From positions 1 to 41,882 of the forward strand of contig CAZNAP010000012.1 in assembly GCA_964571145.1 (NCBI GenBank): a DNA stretch of 41,882 nucleotides. Direction: 5' to 3'. Below, one piece after another: positions 17,651 to 25,606 of this stretch. The stretch is from Suilimivivens sp964571145 (GTDB taxonomy: Bacteria; Bacillota; Clostridia; Lachnospirales; Lachnospiraceae). The notes under the pieces are model-generated. The model ran no database searches and was not told the DNA's origin. It worked only from the letters and a program-made list of their open reading frames with translations. Made by a program: the position numbers and the translations under genes. How positions within the stretch are numbered: position 1 is the first letter of the stretch; the number at the start of each line of letters is the position of its first letter.

Positions 17651-18698
17651 CTTGTTCGTCACCTCCCAAATATAAAGATACATTTTCCTTATTAATAAAC
17701 GCAATGTCAGCAGTGAAATACTGGCTTGTATAGCCCAAAGCGTTATATTCCGTTAATGCATCCACACAATATCTACCCATTTGTCTGGTATCAATAGATA
17801 CTGTAGAATAAATAACACTTCTGTCAATTGCATTTAAGATTGTATCAGAATCATAATACCCTAAAATATTAACCTGTCCAACCTTGTTATAATCAACAAC
17901 TGCCTGATAAACACAAGTAGTGTTCAATTCATTTAAACAAATAATAATATCCGGCAACTGGCCTTCCATCATAATATCACGAATTGATTCTTCTACGGAA
18001 AAGGCATTTGTATCATCCACAGAAACTAAGGAAGTTTCAATTTTCGCCCCTATATTTCCTTCGCTCTCCAAGGTCTCCTGGATTCCTGTAATTAAAATAT
18101 TCTGACCGGAGTCTTGTGCATAAGAGTTAACTAAAACAGCCACCTTCATAGAAGATTGCTGTTTCTCATCCGAGGATTTAAGTGCTTCGGATCTTAGTTT
18201 TTCATTTGCTATTCGGAGTACCTGTTTACCATATTCTCGTCCCAGATTATAACTGCCCACGCCAACAAAACTGCAGCGACTGCTATGTGTATTGTCTCCA
18301 TATAGCGTCACTACAGGAATGCCTGCGTCCGCAGCTTGATTAATCAGGTTAACCATATCCTCACTTTCATCAGCTGAAACAATAATTCCGTCAAAACCTG
18401 AAGAAATGGCAATTTGCATTAAATCTTCTCTGGAATAATCCTGAGATAAATTATCGCCCAGTAATTCCACATAAACATTTTCTTCCAGTCCCCGCTCATA
18501 AGCGCCTTGGTAGACAGACTGCCAAAAAGAAGACTTTCTGCTTTCTGTAATCATCACATAATATTGGTCATAGTGTGCATCATTTTCAACTTCACGAAAA
18601 CTATTCATGTAAAATCGAAAATAAACCATACCCGTAACCAATGTTGCCACTATAAAGAGGATTGTCACAAACAAAAAAACTTTTGTCTTTCTTTTCAT
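17640..18698 (-). CDS. Membrane-anchored sugar-binding sensor protein (XylFII-like)
   Basis: 352 residues with one N-terminal transmembrane anchor (about 7-29; no lipobox Cys) and an extracytoplasmic type 1 periplasmic-binding domain. Features are FWQSVYQGAYERGLEENV, FDGIIVSADESED, AGIPVVTLYGDN, VGVGSYNLGREYGKQV and LPDIIICLNELNTTCVYQAV. It is encoded immediately before, and overlapping, a YesM-like kinase, the arrangement known for XylFII-LytS and related three-component sugar sensors. It more likely senses sugar than transports it. It starts 16 nt after the SDR gene stop, so it may be co-transcribed with the genes upstream. Confidence 0.87.
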   Translation of the reverse strand: MKRKTKVFLFVTILFIVATLVTGMVYFRFYMNSFREVENDAHYDQYYVMITESRKSSFWQSVYQGAYERGLEENVYVELLGDNLSQDYSREDLMQIAISSGFDGIIVSADESEDMVNLINQAADAGIPVVTLYGDNTHSSRCSFVGVGSYNLGREYGKQVLRIANEKLRSEALKSSDEKQQSSMKVAVLVNSYAQDSGQNILITGIQETLESEGNIGAKIETSLVSVDDTNAFSVEESIRDIMMEGQLPDIIICLNELNTTCVYQAVVDYNKVGQVNILGYYDSDTILNAIDRSVIYSTVSIDTRQMGRYCVDALTEYNALGYTSQYFTADIAFINKENVSLYLGGDEQDVK

Positions 18699-18714
18699 TC
18701 AATATGCCCTTTCA

Positions 18715-19461
18715 CTATGCTCTGCAGGCACCGTCTACCGACAAAATCTCTCCTGTTACATAGCTTGCCATATCACTTGCCAAATATAAAAATGCATCTG
18801 CCACTTCCTCCGGCTCACCGACTCTGCCTAAAGGAATTTTAGCAGAAATGGCACTTACTACCTGCTCCGGTAACGCAGCAACCATATCCGTTCTGGTTAC
18901 ACCCGGTGCAACGGCGTTGACTCTGATTCCATCCTTAGCAAGTTCTCTTGCCAAGGAAATAGTCATACCATTTACTGCAAATTTACTGGTAGGATAGCCA
19001 ACACCTGAAGGCTGACCGGAAATACTGACCATAGAGCTGGTATTGATGATACAACCACCGCCCTGTTCTTTCATCAGCTTTGCTGTGGGCTGAATTGCAT
19101 AGAACAATGCCCTGACATTTAAATCGATTACATTGTCAAATTCTTCAGCTGTACAGTCATACAAAGGTGTGCTCTGCGAAATTCCTGCATTATTAACTAA
19201 AATATCGATTCTTCCAAACTTCTCTTTAATAGAAGAAATTGCTCTTTCAACTTCTGACGCATCTGTCAGTTTTGGGAACAATCCCTCTACTACCCAGTCT
19301 GCATTCTCTTCTCTTAGCTTCGCCAATGCTTTGTCTACGGTTTCCTTCTTGGAACCAAATAAAATTATTTTTGCTCCGTTAGCCAAATATTTACGAACAA
19401 TCTCAAAACCAATTCCTCTTGTACCGCCTGTTACAACGGCTACTTTTCCTCTTAATAACAT
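18715..19461 (-). CDS. SDR family oxidoreductase (FabG-like)
   Basis: 248 residues forming a classical short-chain dehydrogenase/reductase. The cofactor motif is TGGTRGIG at residues 12-19, NNAG comes next, the catalytic Ser is in INTSSMVSISG, YPTSK holds Tyr and Lys, and the C-terminus is YVTGEILSVDGACRA. It resembles 3-oxoacyl-ACP reductase FabG but has no other fatty-acid synthesis genes nearby, so the substrate may be a sugar, polyol or other alcohol. It is 89 bp after the AICAR transformylase gene with no visible terminator, and 16 nt before the sugar sensor. Confidence 0.9.
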   Translation of the reverse strand: MLLRGKVAVVTGGTRGIGFEIVRKYLANGAKIILFGSKKETVDKALAKLREENADWVVEGLFPKLTDASEVERAISSIKEKFGRIDILVNNAGISQSTPLYDCTAEEFDNVIDLNVRALFYAIQPTAKLMKEQGGGCIINTSSMVSISGQPSGVGYPTSKFAVNGMTISLARELAKDGIRVNAVAPGVTRTDMVAALPEQVVSAISAKIPLGRVGEPEEVADAFLYLASDMASYVTGEILSVDGACRA

Positions 19462-19550
19462 GTTATACCCCTTCTGCCTTTTTATTTTTATGTTTTTTAT
19501 TTTATGCTTTTGATTTTATGCTTTCCATAAAACGAAAATTTAATGCTTGA

Positions 19551-20729
19551 TTAGTGGTGGAATAATCTGATACCGGTAAATGCCATAACCATGTTATATT
19601 TATCACAGCATTCAATGACCAAATCATCTCTTACCGAACCGCCGGGCTGTGCAATATACTTCACGCCACTTTTGCTTGCTCTTTCGATATTATCAGAGAA
19701 CGGAAAGAATGCATCTGAACCCAGTGTTACCTCTGTATTACCATCCAGCCATGCTCTCTTTGCTTCTCTGGTAAAGACAGCCGGTTTCACTTTAAAGCGT
19801 TTCTGCCATTCTCCTTCGCGAAGTACATCTTCATATTCATCACCGATATACACATCAATGGTATTATCTCGGTCTGCACGTCCCAGAGAATCCAAGAATT
19901 CAAGTCCCAAAACCTGCGGTGCCTGACGCAAATACCAGTTGTCTGCCTTTTGTCCAGCCAGTCTGGTACAATGCACTCTGGACTGCTGGCCTGCTCCAAT
20001 ACCGATTGCCTGTCCACCCTTGACATAACATACAGAATTGGACTGTGTATATTTTAACGTAATAAGAGATATTTTCATATCAATTAAAGCACTTTCAGGT
20101 ATCTCTTTATTCTGAGTTACGATGTTAGAAAGCAGGTCACCATTAATATCCAATTCATTTCTGCCCTGTTCAAAAGTAATTCCATATACCTGTTTTCTCT
20201 CAAGTGCTGCCGGTACATAGGAAGCATCTATCTGAATCACATTGTAACCGCCCTTTTTCTTTGCTTTTAATAATTCTAAAGCTTCCTGCGTATATCCCGG
20301 TGCAATCACACCGTCAGAAACTTCTCTCTTGATTAATCTTGCAGTATCTACATCACAAACATCTGACAAAGCAATAAAATCTCCAAAAGAAGACATTCTG
20401 TCTGCACCTCTTGCTCTGGCATATGCACAAGCCAGCGGAGATAATTCTCCTAAATCATCTACCCAGTAAATCTTAGCCAATGTTTCATCTAAAGGCAGTC
20501 CGACTGCGGCACCTGCCGGAGAAACATGTTTAAAAGAAGTTGCTGCCGGAAGCCCTGTTGCTTCTTTCAGTTCTTTAACCAACTGCCAGCCATTAAAAGC
20601 ATCCAAAAAATTAATATATCCCGGTTTACCGTTCAAAACAGTAACAGGTAAATCACTGCCATCCTCCATAAATATACGTGAAGGCTTCTGATTGGGGTTA
20701 CATCCGTACTTTAATTGAATCTCGTTCAT
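19551..20729 (-). CDS. Stand-alone AICAR formyltransferase (PurH C-terminal type)
   Basis: 392 residues matching only the AICAR transformylase half of PurH; the N-terminal MGS-like IMP cyclohydrolase domain is absent. Visible motifs are LKYGCNPNQKPSR at the start, SFKHVSPAGAAVG (family KHxxPxG substrate loop), SNSVCYVKGGQAIGIGAGQQSRV, and SDAFFPFSDNIERASKSGVKYI plus QPGGSVRDD near the end. It transfers the formyl group of 10-formyl-THF to AICAR (ZMP), giving FAICAR. The PurO-like gene 46 nt upstream in the transcript supplies the missing cyclohydrolase. Control by the ZTP riboswitch fits, because the riboswitch ligand is its substrate. Confidence 0.94.
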   Translation of the reverse strand: MNEIQLKYGCNPNQKPSRIFMEDGSDLPVTVLNGKPGYINFLDAFNGWQLVKELKEATGLPAATSFKHVSPAGAAVGLPLDETLAKIYWVDDLGELSPLACAYARARGADRMSSFGDFIALSDVCDVDTARLIKREVSDGVIAPGYTQEALELLKAKKKGGYNVIQIDASYVPAALERKQVYGITFEQGRNELDINGDLLSNIVTQNKEIPESALIDMKISLITLKYTQSNSVCYVKGGQAIGIGAGQQSRVHCTRLAGQKADNWYLRQAPQVLGLEFLDSLGRADRDNTIDVYIGDEYEDVLREGEWQKRFKVKPAVFTREAKRAWLDGNTEVTLGSDAFFPFSDNIERASKSGVKYIAQPGGSVRDDLVIECCDKYNMVMAFTGIRLFHH

Positions 20730-20775
20730 TTAGATAACCATACCTTTCTTATAATATTCTCTTTTGGGTTTTCTT

Positions 20776-21489
20776 TTACTTATTCTTGTTTACAATTCTT
20801 GTTTCATATTTTCCTGTTTCAATATCAATATATCTTACAAAGAGGGAAACCTTATTTTCACTGTTTAAACTTCTCCAAACCATATCTGTAAATGCATCAA
20901 TGTCTCCATCAATTGCTACTACCTTAGGTTCACCTTCAAAACTTGGGAGCGGATTTCCGTCATGCATATAAGTATGAATAAAACGACCTTCACCTGCTGC
21001 CGGATTTTCATAAGAATAAGAATATCTGTTACAGCTGTCAGGATTACCATTATTGCTCTTCAAAATAGACATTTCATATGCGTATTCGCCATTTTCAATC
21101 TTCATAAGCCCTGAAATTCTAGGTGTGTAGTTGGGACCGTCCGGTTCAAATTCACGGCTTCTTAAGGACTGTTCAAAGGTCAGACCGCTTTTCATACCAT
21201 CATATACAGTATCTGTCTGGTCACCGTTTGTTACAATGGTCAGGTTATTCAGTACTCTTACCGGTGCATAAATAATGAGGCTGGGGTCTTCTAACTTGGA
21301 AGGATCAAAAGCTTCTGTTCTGATACCTTCCCCTTCAACTGCAAAAATACGATTACGGCTGTTGCTGCTTCTACCCATAATAAAATATGCCGTCACAGCC
21401 TTTTTACCATCTGCTGAACGACCAATTACGATACCTCTTCCGGGATAAGCATTTTCTTTCAGTTCCTGTTCCAGTGATAATGTGTTCAT
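20776..21489 (-). CDS. PurO-like IMP cyclohydrolase
   Basis: 237 residues of the archaeal-type IMP cyclohydrolase (PurO) family: YPGRGIVIGRSADGKKAV near the N-terminus, AYFIMGRSSNSRNR, then GPNYTPRISG and a C-terminal beta-rich region. It closes the ring of FAICAR to IMP, the last step of de novo purine synthesis. It directly precedes the stand-alone AICAR transformylase, and together they replace bifunctional PurH. GGAGGAGG lies 12 nt before the ATG. A ZTP riboswitch with an overlapping terminator sits upstream. I am confident of the family; the enzyme activity is inferred from context. Confidence 0.9.
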   Translation of the reverse strand: MNTLSLEQELKENAYPGRGIVIGRSADGKKAVTAYFIMGRSSNSRNRIFAVEGEGIRTEAFDPSKLEDPSLIIYAPVRVLNNLTIVTNGDQTDTVYDGMKSGLTFEQSLRSREFEPDGPNYTPRISGLMKIENGEYAYEMSILKSNNGNPDSCNRYSYSYENPAAGEGRFIHTYMHDGNPLPSFEGEPKVVAIDGDIDAFTDMVWRSLNSENKVSLFVRYIDIETGKYETRIVNKNK

Positions 21490-21516
21490 CTTAATATATT
21501 CCTCCTCCGTTTAGAT

Positions 21517-21554
21517 AAAAAAACGCCTGGGCACACCCTTAGCGTGTTGCCCAG
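21517..21554 (-). terminator. Riboswitch expression platform: intrinsic terminator
   Basis: On the minus strand CTGGGC-A-ACAC pairs with GTGT-GCCCAG (ten base pairs and one bulged A), followed by GCG and a run of seven T. The 5' arm of this stem is the conserved CTGGGCA of the ZTP aptamer itself. Ligand-bound aptamer and terminator are therefore mutually exclusive, the expected ON-switch layout. Confidence 0.88.
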
Positions 21555-21640
21555 ACGGTCGGCTTTCATAGTTTAAATACACTCCCTGTAGGTTTTCCTA
21601 CGCAGGCACTGCCTGTTTCCGTCAGTTGTGTACCTATGAA
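21548..21640 (-). ncRNA. ZTP/ZMP (pfl) riboswitch aptamer
   Basis: Read on the minus strand, an outer stem TTCATAG / CTATGAA brackets the conserved ACTGACGGAAACAGG segment, a CCTAC/GTAGG hairpin with GGGAG after it, and the hallmark 3' part CCGACCGTCTGGGCA. This matches my memory of the pfl-motif consensus (ending CCGCCTGGGCA). It sits upstream of purine genes whose substrate is ZMP, as is typical. ZTP/ZMP build-up when 10-formyl-THF is short would turn on the IMP-forming genes. Confidence 0.85.
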
Positions 21641-21642
21641 AT

Positions 21643-21671
21643 ATCATATATGAAATAAGTAGCGATTGCAA
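21643..21671 (-). promoter_or_regulatory. Promoter for the riboswitch-purine transcript
   Basis: TTGCAA (21666-21671), a 17-bp spacer and TATGAT (21643-21648) on the minus strand. This places transcription start within a few nt of the aptamer's first stem. Confidence 0.65.
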
Positions 21672-21829
21672 GTGTAAAAACACGCATTTCTCTCTTTCAA
21701 ACTGTATTATCTTTGCCTACTATTCAGTTCGTTCTTTTTTATTACAACAAATAAATGTGCGTCTATTACACTTTTTACAACGTAAATTGTTTCTTTAGTG
21801 GGCATTCAATCTCAATAATTGACTCTCCC

Positions 21830-22531
21830 CTAATTGTCTTTATGCTTTTTAATTATTAGATGATGGAAAAAAGCAATGTTCTGATATATTTCCATTTCAG
21901 CTACCCGCATTTCCAACTGCATCATCTTTTCCTGCCACGCAGTGTCTTTTTGAATGTCCTGATTTTGTTGCAAATCCCAGAAGGTCCTTATTCCGTATGT
22001 TCCTGTTATATACAATTGACTACACCACTTCTCAATATCTGTATCTTCATAATAATGAATGGCTCCAAATTTAGATGTCATTCCATCTTTCCCGTCCAAA
22101 AGCGCATTGGCACCTTCAAAATCATTTAAAAGAACCGTCATCTGCATCACTCGCCCCGGGCGATTATGCTTAACAATTGATATCATTCCATCCGGTTTTA
22201 GGATACGTGCAAATTCTCTGACAATATCTTCCTTCTCATCTGCATACTCTAAAACATTATGGCAAAAAATAATGTCAAAGGACTCTTCTTTGAGCTTACG
22301 CAGTTCATCAATATCTCCAATGATTTGCGTATAATCATTTTGCGTCCATCTATCATTTATACTGTCTACAGATGGCTCTATTGCAACCACTTCGTTGTCT
22401 TTTGCATAGTAGTTTGCAGTTACTCCAAGCCCGCTGCCATAATCTAATATCTTCTTATTATGTATATCCCCTAACTGCTGCCATAGAATTTTCTTAAAAA
22501 GCAGTTCCCATTCACTCAGTTTTTCCAGCAT
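21830..22531 (-). CDS. Class I SAM-dependent methyltransferase
   Basis: 233 residues. The Rossmann motif I is ILDYGSGLGVTANYYA (about 25-40), motif II ends in VVAIEPS, and the FDIIFCHNVLEYADEKEDIV segment (post-I/motif IV region) and LKPDGMISIVKHNRPG follow. It is a small-molecule methyltransferase of the UbiE/COQ5-like Methyltransf_11 class with unknown substrate. The ATG has GGAGAAGC just before it and overlaps the end of the AraC/GyrI regulator by 16 nt, so the two are co-expressed and translationally coupled. Confidence 0.9.
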   Translation of the reverse strand: MLEKLSEWELLFKKILWQQLGDIHNKKILDYGSGLGVTANYYAKDNEVVAIEPSVDSINDRWTQNDYTQIIGDIDELRKLKEESFDIIFCHNVLEYADEKEDIVREFARILKPDGMISIVKHNRPGRVMQMTVLLNDFEGANALLDGKDGMTSKFGAIHYYEDTDIEKWCSQLYITGTYGIRTFWDLQQNQDIQKDTAWQEKMMQLEMRVAEMEIYQNIAFFHHLIIKKHKDN

Positions 22532-23967
22532 GCTTCTCCTATTGCTCCTTTTCCGTCCTCATCTGCCTGTATAGGATAGCAAACCTTAATCTGCTTGTAC
22601 GGGAAGCTCCAGTTCTCTAAAATCCATTCTTCTACCCACTGGTGGTTTCCTGCTTCGGTTTTCGTTTCTTTTCTCCACTGTTCCATTTGCAGCCAGGCCT
22701 GTCCAAGAAGCTGTAGTTCAGTATCCATCGTCATGTATTTTCCACCCGGGAATTCTTCAAATACTGCTTCCCCCATAGCCTGCTTTTCATCAAAATTTTC
22801 AGGAAGTGTTATCATAATTACATGAAAAAATGGCGGTCTCCTGTCAAAGCCTTTATTGTACTGGAATGTTCTGCACTTTGCATGATCAAGTTTATTTTCC
22901 TGTGCCCATGTAAGAGCTTTGTTCCAACATTCTTCTGCAATTCTGTTTCCATCATTTCCTTCTGTACGGAACACGGCTACTGGGCATTTTGGAATCACCA
23001 TTTCACTTTTTTCATTGGGAGAAGCCTTCGGTGCAGTTTCAACCGGCATATAAAGTTCAACGCCTCCGATATGTTCATCCTCTTCCGTAAAACCCAAATG
23101 TTCTTCTAAATATTGTCTGCCGCCCCAGATATATTTTCCCTCATCCAGCCATTTTCCAAAACGTTTCCAGGCATGCATAATATTGTTTCCAATATCCCCT
23201 TTGGCATCTCTTTTTACGGATAATACTGCATATTTTCCGCCTTTTAAGATTTTACGCTTTACACTGTCGTATGTGCCCTTACTGAAATCCTCCGACACAT
23301 CTTCAAGCTGTTCATAAAGGGTATCAGGAATGGTTACGCAAACTTCATAACCATATAATTCACTTGCATCTTCCGGGTTAGAAGGGTCCGGATGATTATA
23401 TCCAAAAATTCTATACGCAGAATCACTTAATGATATTTGATTTTTATGTACCCACTTTTTAATTTCTTCAAAAGCACCATCTTCCGGCGCGGGACCAAAG
23501 AAGGTATAGCAGGCAACTTTCATATCTTCCAATTCCCGTATAACTTTAATATCAGGATACTTTTCCAATAATTCTTTATCATCTGTTTCAAAATATTTTT
23601 CCATTACGTCAATCCTCCCAAATTGTTTCAACAATAGTTGCTGGGAGACAGACTTAACCTGTGACGGAAGAAATCCAAATTGTTTCTTAAAAGCACGTGA
23701 AAAGCTATCTGCAGAGTTATAAAAATATTTCATTGCGACTGTCATAACGCTGATGTCCTGTTTTTGCTGAAGGTCTTCCAGCGCAAGCGTTAGACGGCGC
23801 AAACGAATATACTCTTTAATGTTATAACCCACAATTGAAAGGAAAATCCGATAATACCCAGAAAGGCTCATAAATGCTTCTTTTGCACAGGCTTCTATCG
23901 TAATTTCATCATCCAGATTTGCTTCAACATATTCTATAGATTTTTGAATTCTCTCGTAATAGTTCAT
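22516..23967 (-). CDS. AraC family regulator with tandem GyrI-like effector domains
   Basis: About 483 residues. The N-terminal AraC double HTH (about 1-105) shows DEITIEACAKEAFMSLSGYY, IKEYIRLRRLTLA and FYNSADSFSRAFKKQFGFLPS. Two GyrI-like (AraC effector-binding) domains follow, about 125-290 and 300-475, an arrangement that binds drug-like ligands in Rob/BmrR-type regulators. The ATG at 23967 is preferred (TGGAGAACAGAC just upstream) over an in-frame start 11 codons earlier. A 14-bp perfect palindrome lies about 45 nt upstream and could be an operator. It is coupled to the methyltransferase. Confidence 0.9.
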   Translation of the reverse strand: MNYYERIQKSIEYVEANLDDEITIEACAKEAFMSLSGYYRIFLSIVGYNIKEYIRLRRLTLALEDLQQKQDISVMTVAMKYFYNSADSFSRAFKKQFGFLPSQVKSVSQQLLLKQFGRIDVMEKYFETDDKELLEKYPDIKVIRELEDMKVACYTFFGPAPEDGAFEEIKKWVHKNQISLSDSAYRIFGYNHPDPSNPEDASELYGYEVCVTIPDTLYEQLEDVSEDFSKGTYDSVKRKILKGGKYAVLSVKRDAKGDIGNNIMHAWKRFGKWLDEGKYIWGGRQYLEEHLGFTEEDEHIGGVELYMPVETAPKASPNEKSEMVIPKCPVAVFRTEGNDGNRIAEECWNKALTWAQENKLDHAKCRTFQYNKGFDRRPPFFHVIMITLPENFDEKQAMGEAVFEEFPGGKYMTMDTELQLLGQAWLQMEQWRKETKTEAGNHQWVEEWILENWSFPYKQIKVCYPIQADEDGKGAIGEACWKN

Positions 23968-24008
23968 GTCTGTTCTCCATTTAGTATCATTAACTTGCAA
24001 GTCATAAA

Positions 24009-24022
24009 TTAAGTATACTTAA
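24009..24022. promoter_or_regulatory. 14-bp perfect palindrome upstream of the AraC/GyrI gene
   Basis: TTAAGTATACTTAA is a perfect palindrome about 42 nt before the regulator's start codon and overlaps a TATACT that could act as -10. It could be an operator for autoregulation. Being AT-rich, it could also be chance. Confidence 0.35.
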
Positions 24023-24076
24023 AATATTTTGAAGCATCCGACTTTTTTTCTAAAATACATTTCTATCAGGTCTTTA

Positions 24077-24931
24077 TTAAAATTCATTTTTATGCTTATT
24101 AAAAAAATCATAATAAGCCCGTACATTTGCCAGTTCTGTCCATTTTTTTACATATACCGGTTCCTCATCCATATCATAGATTTTGGCACCTTTCATGGAA
24201 AGCAGAAACGGCGAATGCGTTGCGATAATAAATTGATATCCAAAGAAACGTGCAGATTCCTCCAGAAATTTCAGCAATTCCTGCTGTCGTTCCGGCGATA
24301 AACTGTTTTCAGGCTCGTCCAGTAAATACAGGCCTCTGTCCTGCATCTTCTCTGTAAAATATAAAAAAGCACTTTCTCCGTTAGAATGTTCCCGCAAATT
24401 ATCTGTTAAATTCTGTCTGACATATTGGGACTGAGATTTCCTGCGTGAATTATATACCTTTTTTAAATGCTCATAATCCTCTAAGGACTCCATTTGAAAA
24501 TGATTGTATTTCTTCTCTATATAATCTTGAAAAATTTCCTCTCTTTTCAGGTCTATTCCATTATTAAGAGTTCGTAAATTGAGCATGAAGTCAAACACAT
24601 CATCACTTGTAATGATTCTGCTGTCTCCCGGAATTGCTTCCTCCACTTCATAAAAGCATAAATCTGTATAATCCTCAAAGAAGTTAGTCCTGTTGTACAG
24701 GGTATCTCTTTGCAATTGGAGCTTTTCTCCAATTACATTAAGAGCCGTTGTTTTGCCGGAACCATTTCCGCCATACAAAATTGTGACCGGTTCAAAGTCC
24801 AGCACTGTCAATTGGTTCTTTGACAATACCTGAAAGGGATAATAGGTATCATAGCAGGTTTTTTTCTGCCCAAAAACAAAGTCTTCTTCTTTCTCAATAT
24901 CGGGAAATTTAAATTGAGATAAATACAGCAT
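24077..24931 (-). CDS. AAA family ATPase (ABC-ATPase-like, SMC/RecF type)
   Basis: 284 residues. Walker A is YGGNGSGKTT (about 54-63), a coiled middle region follows, then NGESAFLYF as a degenerate ABC signature, Walker B GLYLLDEPENSLSPERQ, and IIATHSPFLLSMKGAKIYD, the classical H-loop of AAA_21/AAA_15 ATPases. These stand-alone ATPases are often seen in defence or mobile contexts, but here no nuclease partner is adjacent. A perfect AGGAGG lies just upstream of the ATG. The original stop of the preceding MBL-fold gene lies 15 nt before this start, so the two formed an operon. Confidence 0.88.
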   Translation of the reverse strand: MLYLSQFKFPDIEKEEDFVFGQKKTCYDTYYPFQVLSKNQLTVLDFEPVTILYGGNGSGKTTALNVIGEKLQLQRDTLYNRTNFFEDYTDLCFYEVEEAIPGDSRIITSDDVFDFMLNLRTLNNGIDLKREEIFQDYIEKKYNHFQMESLEDYEHLKKVYNSRRKSQSQYVRQNLTDNLREHSNGESAFLYFTEKMQDRGLYLLDEPENSLSPERQQELLKFLEESARFFGYQFIIATHSPFLLSMKGAKIYDMDEEPVYVKKWTELANVRAYYDFFNKHKNEF

Positions 24932-25493
24932 GGTTCCTCCTACGCCTCATCCTCTGATTTTGTATTCTTGACCAGGAGCCAACACAATCACTCGCTCTGG
25001 ATTCACAACATTCTCTGTCTTCCCACACTCTATAATTATAGCTTTCATATAATCTCTGCCATGCGTGATCTGCTGGTGTCAGTTCAATATCTACATCATC
25101 TACTTGAATATGCTCGCTTATATCGTGTCCAAACACATCAATGTCGCACTCTTCTTTCATGATTGAAGCCACATAAAGTGTTGTATGATATTCCTTGCAT
25201 ACAGATTCTAAGTCCTTACAGGTTGCTCTAGAGTAATGGTCATTATCCGAATGGGAAACCAGAACAATATCAACTTTGGGAATTTCCTGTGGCAAAATCG
25301 GTATATCTATTAATAGTGGTATATCAAATCCTTCTAATACAGGATCAATCATAATAATTGTGCCATGACTGTTTACCATGGCTCCACCACCACCTAACCA
25401 ATAGACACTTGTTCCATTGTTGTTTTTAAAATCATTAGCTGTCATCTTACAAGTAGCTGGTGCTACCATTTGCCCTTTTTCATTCATTTTCAT
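24909..25493 (-). pseudogene. MBL-fold metallohydrolase with internal deletion and frameshift
   Basis: The first part is a good metallo-beta-lactamase-fold hydrolase: SVYWLGGGGAMVNSHGTIIMIDP (split), the metal motif SHSDNDHYSR, and TPADHAWQ, then YNYRVWEDRECC. The frame then turns into arginine-rich, unfamily-like sequence and overlaps the next gene by 23 nt. In another frame the same stretch encodes ENVVNPERVIVLAPGQEYK ending in TGA at 24947, which looks like a normal C-terminus, with an RBS for the next gene right after it. An out-of-frame deletion of the middle of the domain is the simplest reading. The open frame gives 194 residues, short for the family (about 250). Confidence 0.65.
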
Positions 25494-25606
25494 ATTGCTT
25501 TATTTCCTCTCATTTCATGGTAATAAAACTGGATTTTCACCTCGCAAATTACGTTTTCACTTTAGTTCAGCTTCCCTACAAACTGGAATTTATCGCAAAA
25601 AAAATA

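Noticed and set aside
19462..19550. Strong promoter for the SDR gene
   Set aside because: The stretch is A/T-rich with repeated ATTTTATGC-like words, but I could not find a -35/-10 pair with proper spacing.
24077..25493. A two-gene defence system (AAA ATPase plus MBL-fold effector)
   Set aside because: The MBL gene is damaged and resembles ordinary hydrolases, and the ATPase has no nuclease or other known effector beside it; nothing beyond proximity supports defence.
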